Assembly (NCBI GenBank): GCA_903813345.2
Contig: CAIIXF020000006.1
Coordinates: 16,436,348 to 16,500,347, forward strand
Source of the DNA: Owenia fusiformis
Taxonomy: Eukaryota > Annelida > Polychaeta > Sabellida > Oweniidae
Length of the DNA stretch: 64,000 nt
Direction: 5' to 3'
Positions 38,041-48,948 of the stretch are shown piece by piece (positions within the stretch are counted from its first letter, which is position 1; the number at the start of each line of letters is the position of its first letter). Under the pieces are notes generated by a model. That model had not been told where the DNA came from. It worked only from the letters and a program-made list of their open reading frames with translations, and did no database searches. The position numbers and the translations under genes were made by a program.

Positions 38041-38830
38041 TTCCTCCTTATAAAAAAAGAGTACAAGAATAAAAATAGAATATATTATAAAAGTAATGTT
38101 TACATAAAAAATAACATATGAAAATAGAACAACAAGGTGTAAATGATTTCTGATTTTTTATTTGCACAATGTGATATAAAACATTCCCATGTTTCTGGTT
38201 TACAGTATTGGAGAACATCAGTGGTCCCTCCAAGCAATGTTTCTTTCAAAATATCCTCTTGTGTGTTAAGTAGCATTACTGAGCTGACAGGATCAAGAAT
38301 GTTGACAATGCCATCCAGTACAGCATCCCTTAGAGCCATAACAGCATTACATTGTAATAAGGCGGGCTTAACTACATCACTTGTCTGCACTTTACATACA
38401 TATTCTTTTCAGTGTGAAGTACAGCTAAATTCAAAAGTTGACCAAACTTCCATGTAAGCATTGGATATTTAAATCCAAGCTTCCAAAGAACTGATGTTTC
38501 ATATTTTAGTTGAATGTTGCTATATCGCAATGTTTTGGGACTTGTCATAATTGTTTCTCTCCATAAAGATTCTTCTCTCCTTTGAATTTGGCCAATGATA
38601 AAGGATTTCCACTTGTGTTTGGTAGGGAATGAACCAGACGCGTAAGAAATCATTTAGTTTATCACGGAGGATGGGATATTTCGTGCAAATATGAAAGACG
38701 TCAGATATAAATCCGGTGCAAAGTAAGTTGTGAGTGTTACGCAATATATAACTGCTAATACGTCTTGTTAGAACTTGGAATTCAATAAATTCTGGTTTTG
38801 AAACGCAGATTCGACCGAGAAAACACAATT
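38041..38830 (-). pseudogene. LINE (non-LTR retrotransposon) ORF2 C-terminal remnant
   Basis: Minus-strand frames 38828-38520, 38653-38372 and 38390-38100 overlap and read as one product broken by frameshifts. It begins CFLGRICVSKPEFIEFQVLT, passes GFISDVFHICTKYPILRDKL, then FPTKHKWKSFIIGQIQRREE, and ends in an ILDPVSSVMLLNTQEDIL-type tail. This is the region downstream of the reverse-transcriptase core seen in many invertebrate LINEs (pattern xFPxKxxWKxxI). The reverse-transcriptase core is absent, so the copy is 5'-truncated, as is usual. Confidence 0.65.
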
Positions 38831-38999
38831 TAGTTTTGTCTATGTAACTTTCCTACAAATACTAACTAAAGCAAAAGTACAAAAAATATATACGAGATAT
38901 ACAAAAACCCAAAATAAAGGTAGTATACATCATGATGAAAGGACACGGTTACAAGGTTACATTTAAAGTGTGGTGCACATACCCTGCATTCTGACTACA

Positions 39000-39501
39000 A
39001 ATTCTTAAATGAATGATAAATGAATTTTCCAATGTGTCTTTGTAATGTTAAGTTTTTACTTGAAATGAGATTGACAAATAAATTTTCACTATTGAGGTCA
39101 AAGTTACTTAGAATTTCACGAGCCTTAGTGTACAATAATTGTCTATGCTCATCATTCTTTGTACAAGTTAAAAGGAAATGACATTCATCCTCTATATGTT
39201 TACACTAATTGCATAATCTTTCCTCTCTAGATTTTGGTTTTGGCTTTGCATGTCTTATAGTCTCAATCGCCAATCGATGAGAACTCATTCGAAATCTACT
39301 TATCGCCAACCTATACTTTTTATTATCTAATTTCAAATATAATCCAATTCTAAAATCTTTTTTGAACAATTTATACGTTCTCAGTATAGGATAAATGTTC
39401 AAATCATTTTTCCATTTTTCTACAAATAATACCTTCAACTTCTTTTCTACCATGCTCACTAGATTGTCAGTATTCAGATTTTGGTCATTCCAATAATCCA
39501 A
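39000..39501 (-). pseudogene. Second LINE C-terminal remnant with cysteine/histidine motif
   Basis: The minus strand reads LFVEKWKNDL..., then YRLAISRFRMSSHRLAIETI, then, after a stop, KHIEDECHFLLTCTKNDEHR and LQRHIGKFIYHSF. The motif set (LS.FR.SSH.L.IE, C..C, E.HFLL.C) is the typical C-terminus of invertebrate LINE ORF2 proteins. An in-frame stop near 39203 makes it dead. It differs from the copy at 38041-38830. Confidence 0.65.
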
Positions 39502-39699
39502 TAAGACCTATGACGCTTTATCAGGCTCTGATACGATTGCCAAGCTCTGTTGTGCATTTTCGAGATCGTCTTTATCATGACGCTTTTGATCAAATGGCTG
39601 TATAAAGATGCAGTAGATCCATAAAACCATTGCATCTTTGACTCGGGAAGACGATGGCAGCACAACAAGATCCAGAAATTCCAGATGGACCAGATCATG

Positions 39700-40140
39700 A
39701 CCTATCTGAAGAAGACATGATGTTTGTCGCACGGCGTGAAAGAGCGTGAGAGAGCGTGAGGAAGCTTGTCAAGCGTAACAAAGCTTAACAAAGCGTTTCA
39801 ATCCTTGATTAAAGCGTCTCAATTCGTTAAAAAGCTTGAGAGTCTTTCATGAAAGCGTAACAAAGAGTGTCAGATATTGCATTGATGAAAGCGTCTGACC
39901 TGGTGTCAGATCTTCATGCCAGATCGTAGCAAAGTTTGAGACAACTAAACGAAGCGTGTCAAGTGGTAACAGACCGTGAAGAGACTGGGGCCCCCGCTTT
40001 GAACCAAGCTCTGTTAAGCTTTCCTATGCTTTGGGTCAAGCTTTGCTGAGCTTTGTTACGGTTTGTTAAGCTTTGATACGCTCTCGGCGCTTTAATCAAT
40101 TCGTAACGGAGCGCCCAAAATTTTCAAACAGTTAAAAAAA
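39700..40140. repeat. Foldback rich in AAGCGT / AAGCTT words
   Basis: 39725-39900 (GCGTGAGGAAGCTTGTCAAG, CGTAACAAAGCTTAACAAAG) is broadly complementary to 39995-40100 (CTTTGTTACGGTTTGTTAAG, CTTTGATACGCTCTCG). No coding potential. Confidence 0.65.
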
Positions 40141-40142
40141 AT

Positions 40143-40463
40143 TTGGCGCTCTTGCCGAACATCCCGCTTTACTCCGAGCTTTTCTACGGCCTATTACGAC
40201 CCCGACGCTTTAATCAAGCTTTGTTACGCTTTGGTGCCGCTTTACAAGTCGCTTTAAAGCGCCATGCTTTGATGCCGCTTTGCTCGCCGATTTAAAGCGT
40301 GGCATTCGCCGTTGGTGTGAACGTAGCTTTAAAAAAAATGTTTGGCGCTCTTGCTGAATATCCCGCTTTACTCCGAGCTTTTCTACGACCTATAACGACT
40401 CCGACGCTTTAATCAAGCTTTGTTACGCTTTGGTGCCATTTTACAAACCGCTTTAAAGCGCCA
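40143..40463. repeat. Direct repeat pair, ~120 bp, offset 202 bp
   Basis: 40143-40263 and 40345-40463 share CCCGCTTTACTCCGAGCTTT, TCTACG(G/A)CCTAT and AATCAAGCTTTGTTACGCTT. Each is followed by GTTGGTGTGAACGTAGCTTT, the right half of the hairpin elements next to them. Confidence 0.8.
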
Positions 40464-40494
40464 TCGAAGCGCCGTTGGTGTGAACGTAGCTTTA

Positions 40495-40590
40495 GTTCAC
40501 ACCAACGGCGCTTTGATGGCGCTTTAAAGTGGCATGCAAAACGGCTTTGCACTCCGCTTTAAAGCGCCATCAAAGTGCGTTGGTGTGAAC
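40495..40590. mobile_element. Small hairpin element, family H, copy 1
   Basis: TTCACACCAACGGCGCTTTG pairs with its complement CAAAGTGCGTTGGTGTGAA around a GC-rich centre. The full ends AAAGCTA(A/C)GTTCACACCAA are seen in the other copies. Confidence 0.85.
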
Positions 40591-40666
40591 TTAGCTTTAG
40601 TTTTAATTGTCTAAATGGGAGTTTAACTTTTCTGTGCCATTCAGATACTCAGTTAGAAATTCCTTT

Positions 40667-40773
40667 GAGCTAAGTTCACACCAAAGCTTTGATGGCGCTA
40701 TAGAGCCGTGCAAAGCGGCTTTGCACGACGCTTTATAGCGCCATCAAAGCGCCGTTGGTGTGAACGTAGCTTT
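40667..40773. mobile_element. Small hairpin element, family H, copy 2
   Basis: AGCTAAGTTCACACCAAAGC to GTTGGTGTGAACGTAGCT, with CCGTGCAAAGCGGCTTTGCA at the centre, itself a palindrome. Confidence 0.85.
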
Positions 40774-41364
40774 AAGAAAAACAAAACGTCTTGAGATTGA
40801 GAATATAATCCACGACACGTACCATCTTAGTACGCCATCTATCAAATTGCACACATTTTATCAATATATACAATCACTACAATAAACATGCGACCGACGG
40901 GTGTATAATTTATAGTTTAATCATCGTCCTGCAACTCTACGATCTAATTTAGCAACCTTCCACCATATCATTGGCTGGGTGTTTTGGGTCACTACAATTC
41001 TAAATGATGGCAGTTTCCTTGACAATATACATTCATTTTGTCAGTTTATGTAATTCAAATAAATATATCTTACTCTTCACAATCTTGATGTGAATAAATA
41101 ATACGAATATAGTGTTTACGTTTGAACTGAACAAGTGCTTGGAAATGAAAGGCCTACATTAAAATGATTGCTCTGTGAATTTGAAATCAAAACCTATCAT
41201 TGAAAACGATCATTTCAGAACATTCATGGTCTCATAATATTCAAGGGGCAAGTAATACACGACGCACACTCCCATCCAAAAGTTTGGAATCCGTTTTTGA
41301 ATAAGCGAGTAGCAATCCAGCAGCCGTGGGTTCGAAATCATTGAGCATCGCAATCTGAAGAATT

Positions 41365-41455
41365 AAAGCTAAGTTCACATCAACGGCCCGTGCAAAGCGG
41401 CTTTGCACGGCGCTTGAAAGCGCCATCAAATCGCCGTTGGTGTGAACTTAGCTTT
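41365..41455. mobile_element. Small hairpin element, family H, copy 3
   Basis: AAAGCTAAGTTCACATCAAC to GTTGGTGTGAACTTAGCTTT: 91 bp, almost entirely self-complementary with centre GCAAAGCGGCTTTGC. Confidence 0.88.
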
Positions 41456-42415
41456 ACAATTGCGTTCCCTTGTTCAAATCTTTTTTGTCCATCCCCAACT
41501 AAATTCAGGGAGTAAGACTAGTTAGCCCTGAAAATGTTGAAAAAGTTTGTTGAGAAGAAGACATAATAAAGGTAATCACTTTAAAGTTTAGGTAAAACCT
41601 TTGTTTTGCAATATAGCATGATACACTGACCATTGTCAAAACATGGCTGAGATATGTTGATATTTGACGCTGTTCAAAGCGGTTGTCACAGTGACTTGAA
41701 ATTTTGAATATTGTTATGGTTGGGATCATGGAGCCATAGATAGAGTTATTTCCTTTTGATTGGTGGTATTTTGAGGTTTCTTTTATAGGATGTATCCCTA
41801 AACTCATTTGACTTTCTATTTTTTTACCGACAGCGTTCGCTCGCCCTGCTGGGATTTCTAGACAGACATGGAGCAATAGATACACAATGGAGTTGCCACT
41901 CCTGATGATACACTTCAAAGGCTCGCCTAGTCTATGTCTTGTCTTCCTAGGATGACACTCATGCCTACATACTCCTATGTCCTTACTCCCTAAATATACA
42001 TCATGATAAACCATGACATCTCAAATCTTCTCAGCACTCAGGTGAAACAGAAAGATGCTATGAGTGATCAGAATGTAAATATACCGTATATCTAATTCCA
42101 TTGCTGCTATTACAGATAAATACCATTTAATTATGCGAATATGATATATGTTCAGACAGCAGATGTGTCCTCAACATCATAATGTTGCGTAGTGTTGGAA
42201 TATCTGAAATGCGAGGCATATGTCTGGGAATTTTGAAAGATAAATGCTTCCCACTATCTCTATTATGTTATACATACGCATAGCAAACACAAGTAAGTTC
42301 GGAGGAATTCATAAAAACGTTATACTGACCAAGCAACAATGAACTACATCATTCGATAGATAATTGGTACAGAAATACAAATTAATAAATTCCACCAAAT
42401 GGCATATATAGTATA

Positions 42416-43342
42416 CACTCCCCTCCATAAGTTTGGCAACCTTTTTTCCCCCATTGAACTACGTGTTAAAGCCTCTTTACCTTTGAATTTTTATTTACTT
42501 AACCTGCGATGAAGATACCTATATTTATTTATTTATTTATTTATTACAGTGTCACCCGTAATTATACGGCCAGCCTCCAAAGGCTTATGAGACACAATTA
42601 CAATCATATTATAACTATTGATGGAAACGAAATTTGACTTTAATTCCAATACCTCCAAATTTTCTCAATGTTTTTCCTCAATTACAATATGAAAATCGAC
42701 ATTCCCATGTTAACCAATGGGAAATGGTAGGTTTGCCGCAAGTCATATGACAGAATATCCATTCATCCGAGTCCTTGCAAAAATACGAGTTAGGCAGGCA
42801 ATTGAATTTGCTAACTTTATTTAACAAAAAATTGATATGTTTCTTCAGGTTCAACAAAGTTATAGGGCTTTAAAGTCAAAATTGTTTTTCAAAAAACTTC
42901 TCCCATTGAAATAACACAGGAGACGAAAAATTATTTTCAAAAATGACTTCGAAGCGCTGTAACTCTAATATTCATCAAATAAACTAAACACTTAGTGTTA
43001 AAAAAGTTAGACAATTTTCTATATAAAAATATTTTTTGCTGAATCTTTTACTGAAAAGATATCCTGATTTCTGATTTGCCCCGCATCCTTCATTTCCCAT
43101 TGGATTACATGGGAATGACGATTTTCAAAAATTCATCAAATTTATCATCAATTTTCGACCTATTGTAATTGAGGAAAAAAATTGAAAAAATTTGGAGGTA
43201 TTGGAAATAAAGTTAAGTTACGTTTTCATCAATATTATAAGTTATTTCGTCGCCAGTTAAGTAAATAAAAATTCAAACGTAAAGAGGCTTTAACACGTAG
43301 TTCAATGGGGGAAAAAGGTTGCCAAACTTATGGAGGGGAGTG
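42416..43342. mobile_element. 927-bp TIR element, family C
   Basis: Starts CACTCCCCTCCATAAGTTTG and ends with the complement. TIRs are about 97 bp. TATA lies on both flanks, consistent with a TA target duplication. A (TTTA)n run follows the left TIR. No transposase frame. Confidence 0.82.
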
Positions 43343-43344
43343 TA

Positions 43345-44080
43345 TACCGTCCCCAAACATGAAACAGATTTGAAGAGATGAGACATACGTTCTCGTGCTT
43401 GTAGAAAGTTAATATCCGGGTTCGAACCCGACACTATTGTATTTTGCCCAAGCTATTTGGACGCGACGCTAACGACTACTGTACAGTTCTGAGCCCTATA
43501 ATAGTTACCGTTTCACACCGGAATAGCCTGACAACGGTATGTATTAAGCTCTTGTGATAATCATATGAAATCCCAATTTCGATTAAATTGGGTCGTGAAT
43601 CGCCACAATATAGCGTCTTCGATATCGTCAATGACAACGGAACCTGAATTCGGGATAATTTACAAAGACAACAGCATATGGTAAATTATTTAAAATTCAG
43701 ATTCGGAAATATGAACAAAAACATTACAATACGAACTTAGTGATGAGATTATGCACAGCTGAATTAAAAATTGATGACTTAAGATTAGAGACCGAGAGAA
43801 GTTATTCAATTAATCTACAACTTCATTGAAAGAGGAATAACCGTATAAAGGTTGTTAAAAAGCGATGACAGAAGTGCCCCATCTGTTGCTTCCGGGCTAC
43901 GCTACGGGCGTAAATCACAGAATTAATAAGCGAAGTCGTGACATAAAATGATAAAAAGATAAAAATTGAATCCGCCTGCAAAAAACCAAAGTGTCTCCAT
44001 TAGATTGCTAAGATTCCTGATGTGTCTTCATAATTAAATATAATTCGCTTTACAAATGTTTTACATGTAATACAAGATGC
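43345..44080. other. Intergenic, no gene seen
   Basis: Only a pol III B-box-like word (see rejected items) and AT-rich sequence before the promoter of gene B. Confidence 0.5.
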
Positions 44081-44084
44081 ATTC

Positions 44085-44178
44085 CCACGTAGTTTAACAG
44101 GTCATCGATGTAAAGTATATAAGCTCTAGTCTAGCTGTCTCACACTACAGGCGTTCTTCCATCACCAAGTGCTTCATC
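44085..44178 (+). promoter_or_regulatory. TATA promoter and 5' UTR of peptide-precursor gene B
   Basis: TATATAAG at 44116-44123, 63 bp before the start codon. This is nearly the same spacing as in gene A, and the preceding block (ATGCATTCCCAC, then ATCGATGTAAAG) is also conserved. Confidence 0.78.
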
Positions 44179-44254
44179 ATGTATGGACAGATAGCCACTG
44201 TCTTCTGTCTAGCCGCTCAAGTCTACGGATACCAACAGAGACGTCAAAAAGCAA
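44179..44254 (+). CDS. Peptide-precursor gene B, exon 1 (signal peptide)
   Basis: ATG at 44179 gives MYGQIATVFCLAAQVYGYQQ then RRQKA: a short hydrophobic signal with probable cleavage near the first YQ, then a dibasic RR. The donor GTATGT at 44255, in phase 1, is identical to gene A. The start is chosen because it aligns with gene A exon 1 and stands 63 bp from the TATA box. It joins exon 2 at 45810. Confidence 0.78.
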
Positions 44255-45021
44255 GTATGTAGTATTGACTTATATTATATGGAAATTGTTCAAAGATTGA
44301 TAAGGTACATTTTTATGGTGAGAAATATTTACAATTTGCGAACTCATGTGATCTCTTTATGACAAGTATGATTCTAAACGACAATGATAATGTTGTTGTA
44401 AATTCCAACGTTTTAATGTCTTAGTATCTATCGACAAAGGAATGAATTAAACCGACTGGAAGGGACGAAAATGTGGAAATCGTAATTTTGGTTTCTTTGC
44501 TATTTACTTAATCCAATCTTCTAAATCTGTCACTGGTTTTCAAATGGGAATCTCAAAATGTATTATAATTTATTGAATTTGTTAAATTGCATTAAAAGTT
44601 GAACAATTATCAAAAATTATTCACATTTTCTTAACGTTTATTTTATTTTGTATCACATCCTTGTCAGGAAGAATAAATTGATCATTTTCACAACAATATT
44701 TTTTTATTTCTCAAGAATTTTAATATCTCTGTAGCAGGTCGTTCGGCTCGTTCCACCAACGAGAAGAGATGATAGCACTGAACGAAAGTGTTAAACTGCT
44801 ATAAAATAGAAAAATAAAATGTTTTCCAAAGACACTGGTGGTTAGTATCAAGCAATGGTAACGGCCGTCACCTTCGCATCAAAGATGGCGGACGGGAAGT
44901 GTCGATTTCGAAGTTTTCAGTTTTGATCGATTTAAACTACTTTATAGTTGACCTTATGCTTTGATATTACAACTAAATCTGACTTACATGACTTGGACAC
45001 TCTAGAGTATGGTCAATTGAT

Positions 45022-45282
45022 CATTGTTCATATATCATGGGTGGGCGTCACTGTTTAACGATATCATCCACCGCTTAAGGGAAGGTGACTGGGATTTTAA
45101 TTTTACAGATGATAGGATAACTGAGATGCGGTGATTCGGTAACGAATGGAGAGCTGTCCAGTTGCCGCGTATTGAAAACTAACATGACCGTTACCGTATC
45201 TTACATTTCCAGTTACCTTCCCTTGAAGCGGTTGAAGATATCGTTGAACTGTGGCGCCCACGCATGATATATGAACAAATAT
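45022..45282. repeat. Foldback in the intron of gene B
   Basis: ATTGTTCATATATCATGGGT and GGGCGTCACTGTTTAACGAT at the left pair with ATGATATATGAACAAATA and the complementary block at 45210-45282. Part of the left arm has GGGAAGGTGACTGG and the right CCAGTTACCTTCCC. Confidence 0.8.
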
Positions 45283-45809
45283 CACACTCCCATGCAAAGT
45301 TTGAAAATATAGTTTATTCTTTCTAATACCGTTCATGACTTGAAAAACTATTTTAGACGTTTTTTGAAAACTGTGACTTTTGAAAATAGTTTTGTAAAAA
45401 CTTTTTATAAAAATAGAAATATAATTTTCGAAATATTTGAATTTCTCGCCATTTTAAAAGTTTAGATTTTTAGACCATCAAATAAAACACTTAACACTGT
45501 AAAACACATTTTTTCAAATATTGTCAATTTTTTCTCAAACAAATATTTTCTAAATATGTTTTTCAAAATAAAGCAACATTGTTAGCCTATCTAGGTTGAA
45601 ATAAGTTTTTATCATGTTTTAAATATTAAGTTACCATCGGATTCAATGAGAATTAACATCTAAACCCCATTTTCAACCAATTTTTTAAAAATAATTTCAA
45701 CAAGCAGATGTACATGTATGTATGTGTGTAACAAGTTAACCAACATTTTATTTTAAATAAGTTCACTATTTTTCAACAAATGGTTATGCAATGTTGAAAT
45801 TACTTTCAG

Positions 45810-46444
45810 ATGACAATGGTTACCGGTTGAGCATTGATGTCCTAAAGTCGATCCCACAACCGCTTGCAGAGCTTCTTAGTCGGCACATTGGACTTCATAA
45901 TTACGGGAAGAGGACTGTAAGTACATCAAACTACGGTACAAAAGCCACGTGGACACCTAATGATCATCCGAACTATGGAGGCGAACCCCTTGATTGGACC
46001 TCGGATCCGGTCTCTTTAGGGTATAAGCTCGGGTATGCCTTGGCGCTTGTCTATCCAAATGTGGCCTCAGACGTCGGTGAATCACTGGAGAACAAGATTA
46101 AGGAATTCCAGAGGGCTGGTAAACGTGATTGCATCTGTCAAGGTCAAACAGATTCTGGACGTGGTGTCATTGGTACGCATTCACACCGGGTTTCGCACCT
46201 GAATGCCCCTATTGGAGGGAAAATAGGTTTACAGAAACGACTTTTCTCAAACAAGGTGCAACGGCAAATGGCGGACACCGTATCTTACGTGGAAACTGTA
46301 AAGAGTGAAGCTGATATTGAGAGTGGCACACCACATCTGGGCAATGGGCAAATCAGTAAAAGCAAAACAAAACCACTTATAAGTAATGTATTACATCTAA
46401 TGCAAGTTCTTAATAGTTTTACTATATCAAGATTCAAGAAATGA
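45810..46444 (+). CDS. Peptide-precursor gene B, exon 2 (amidated peptide, propeptide)
   Basis: The acceptor TTACTTTCAG ends at 45809. The full product is about 236 residues. Residues 26-57 read NDNGYRLSIDVLKS then IPQPLAELLSRHIGLHNY, followed by Gly58-Lys59-Arg60. From SIPQPLAELLSRHIGLHNY to GKR the sequence is identical to gene A, while the N-terminal side has changed. A second Gly-Lys-Arg at 129-131 ends a segment with DHPNYGG, LDWTSDP and LGYALAL, so two amidated products are possible here but only one in gene A, which has SKR at that place. The C-terminus is shorter than in A, ending soon after LMQVLNSFTI. Inferred: a secreted peptide-hormone or neuropeptide precursor, expressed in peptidergic or secretory cells. 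Family not recognised. Confidence 0.78.
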
Positions 46445-46960
46445 CGTTAATTAAGACAACAATTTTGAAGCGATATCCCAAACCGTTTAGGAAATGGACA
46501 CAAAGGAATGCCAAGTGGTTCCAAAGTCCAAAACACCGACATAATACAGGATTTCATCCCCGGGATTTCATCTGACTCAAATATAAGAACGATAGACCAT
46601 GTTAATTAACCAATTTCCAGATATTTAAAAATAGAAAGTAGAAGATCTAGTGTAAGATCTCAAATGTCTTGTTTGTTCAGAAGTTAATAGAATACAGGTA
46701 GCTTTCAAAATAATAGGTGCTATATAGTTTAACGTGTTTTTATGTTTGCTCTGTGTGGTTGAAGGTGTAACGAAGAATAGAGAGGTGTTAAGAGCACTTA
46801 CCTAAAGAACGGTCACAATTTTGCAATATATTTCTAAAGTTTTTTATTTCTTGGAAATCATCGGCACATTGAGACGCTTTTGGAAATATTTTATCCCATA
46901 CTTGGACGTGTTACAGGTACATAAAGCCAGTTTGTAAAAACTTGTATCTCATACTTGAGT
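46445..46960 (+). other. Downstream region of gene B, no gene seen
   Basis: Probably 3' UTR then intergenic. No canonical poly(A) signal was found near the stop. Confidence 0.4.
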
Positions 46961-46969
46961 TGGTTTGGG

Positions 46970-47105
46970 GTATATATCACCCGGGAATACATATCGTATC
47001 TGAGGAGCGGGCAGGATATATTGTATTTGTCCCGCCCCAGGCCAAATGCGGGCAGATATAATATATCCATCCCGCTCCCGGGAATTTTTCAAAAGTTTAA
47101 AAAAG
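46970..47105. repeat. Imperfect hairpin, CCCGGGAA ends
   Basis: CACCCGGGAATACATAT at the left and ATCCATCCCGCTCCCGGGAA at the right, with GCGGGCAG...TATAATATATC repeats between. A further GAGCGGGCAGATATATTATA pair lies at 47450-47512. Confidence 0.55.
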
Positions 47106-47289
47106 TTTAAATATCAAAAGTTTTAATTTTTTAATTTTGAAATTTAATTTTTTTAAGTTTAAATGTTACAATTTCATTGTATTGAACAAAAAGAATATTA
47201 CGAAAATGTTAAATATAAATATCTTGTCATTTGAAAAAGGTGGAAAAGGTTATATCTACCCTAAACCCACTCAAGTATGAGATACACCA

Positions 47290-47432
47290 GTTATGCAAGG
47301 TCGGTTTGGATACATGGAATATCCCTTGGGATATACAATACATCTTCCCTCGGTCCCTTCGGTCCCTTGGGAAGATATATTGTATATCCCTCGGGATATT
47401 CCCTGTATCCAAAACCTCCCAGTGCATAACCC
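47290..47432. repeat. Hairpin element, family P, copy 1
   Basis: The outer flanks GTTATGCAAGGTCGGTTTGG and CCAAAACCTCCCAGTGCATA pair loosely. The inner arms (AATATCCCTTGGGATATACA against its complement) pair nearly perfectly around TCGGTCCCTTCGGTCCC. Confidence 0.8.
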
Positions 47433-48055
47433 CTATATATTTTCATTAATCGGGCAGATATAGTTATACGTCCCGCTCCGAGCGGGCAGATATATTATAT
47501 CTGCCCGCTACGTCATAATCACCGTTCGCATATTGGTTCATTCTTTGTAACGTTCGCATAATAACTGTAAACGACAATTGAGAAAAACGCAGACAATCGC
47601 GATCTGTTTCACGGTGTCCGATACTACCCAACGTAAATCCTTCCGGACTTGTTTTTCATAACCATTTGGACTTGATTTATGGAAAAAAGTAGAGGTAGGT
47701 TTGTAAATTTGGCTATGAAATTGCTTTCACTTGACTTTATGTAAATATAATACGATTAGATAACTTACCATACTATATACCCTAACTTCAGGCACCCACA
47801 AACGGCTTTTTTGTACGAACCATTTGCTATAGTCTTGTTATTTCGGGATGTGAGCGATTCTGCCAGTGTTTTCACCTATTTTGCCTGATAATCACCAGCC
47901 TGCCTTGTATCCAATAAATACACCGATTCATAATGAAAGTAGCCATATTGTGAACGAAAATCATGATTTAAAATGGTTTAATTGAGTAGCAATTGTCGAA
48001 AGAATATTTTTTAGATTTAACCATTTGGACTTGCCCTAAATATTCCAGTTAATGA

Positions 48056-48162
48056 TGTTGACTTGTTATTGGAACGTTTCTGACTTGTGTTATTGGAACG
48101 TTTCTGACTTGTGTTATTGGAACGTTTCTGACTTGTGTTATTGGAACGTTTCTGACTTGTAG
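48056..48162. repeat. 24-bp minisatellite, four copies
   Basis: Unit GTTATTGGAACGTTTCTGAC TTGT. Because 24 is a multiple of three, the minus strand reads TSQKRSNN four times within a 65-residue open frame (48214-48017). No splice or homology support for translation. Confidence 0.85.
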
Positions 48163-48646
48163 AACACAACGAACCATTTTTAAATGTGGAACCATAAACT
48201 TTATAGATTTCCAATAAATCATCAGAGTGGATGAGGACAGTTGAAGGAGTGATACTAGTATCTAAATGATCGTCATCAATTAAACGTATTAGAGTTACTT
48301 GTCAAGACCCTTTGAACTGCCTATGGACTTGAAGACGGGATTTTATCTATCCCATATCATTTGAGAATGAATGCTCTATCTTGTATGAGTACTTGTATCT
48401 ACAACTATTTTTGATGTTATGAGTATTGGATATCAATTTCTAATTTTTTCTTCAACATGTATTGTAATGACTTCAGTTTGCATGAAATGTCCCTTGGTGT
48501 TTTGGTCTTGGATTGTGATATCGTTTCTTGAATGGTGGGGGAAAGGGGGTATTAGACATTGTTTCTTTTCACGTTAGATCATGGTATTGGGATATATGGG
48601 GTTTGTTTTTCTTAACTGGTATGCACTTAGAGTTTGCTTTTTCTTG

Positions 48647-48948
48647 CTAAGTTCCATTACAACTTTTGGTTCTTTCACCTTGGCACTCGTGCTTAGATAT
48701 ATTTTGTGTTTTGCCTCTTCGGTTTTTAAAGACTTCACTCGTCGCTATTTTTAATCTGCCTATGAAAAATGTGAGCATAAACGCCCTTATTGGCTTTAAA
48801 CTGACTTCCATGCTTATATTAATGCCTTTATCACGAAAGGGGACGTCAAGCCTGAATAAATCAGAGGGATGGTCCCTCTTGAAGTGTTCAAAGAATATAT
48901 TTTTATCTGCACTTTTAAAACTACATTCGTGGCACTTGTTTCTGGGAA
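48647..48948 (-). CDS. Putative exon with one C2H2 zinc finger
   Basis: The minus-strand frame has no stop for 100 codons, ending at TAG (48647-48649). The acceptor TTGTAATTTCAG precedes 48948. Near its start it reads PRNKCHECSFKSADKN then IFFEHFKRDHPSDLF, giving Cys-x2-Cys-x12-His-x4-His, a C2H2 finger. The rest is basic (RGKTQ, KHECQGERTKSCNG) without a second complete finger. It lies inside the 2-kb TIR element, so it may be the 3' exon of an element-encoded DNA-binding protein or a captured fragment. No upstream exon could be placed, and a chance zinc-finger match is possible. Confidence 0.4.

Noticed and set aside
39508-39732. 74-codon minus-strand frame next to the LINE remnant
   Set aside because: No motif links it to the LINE or to another family, and it overlaps a repeat border.
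43405-43440. Possible tRNA or SINE: GGGTTCGAACCCG
   Set aside because: It fits a pol III B box, but no A box, acceptor stem or cloverleaf can be made from the sequence before it. At most a fragment.
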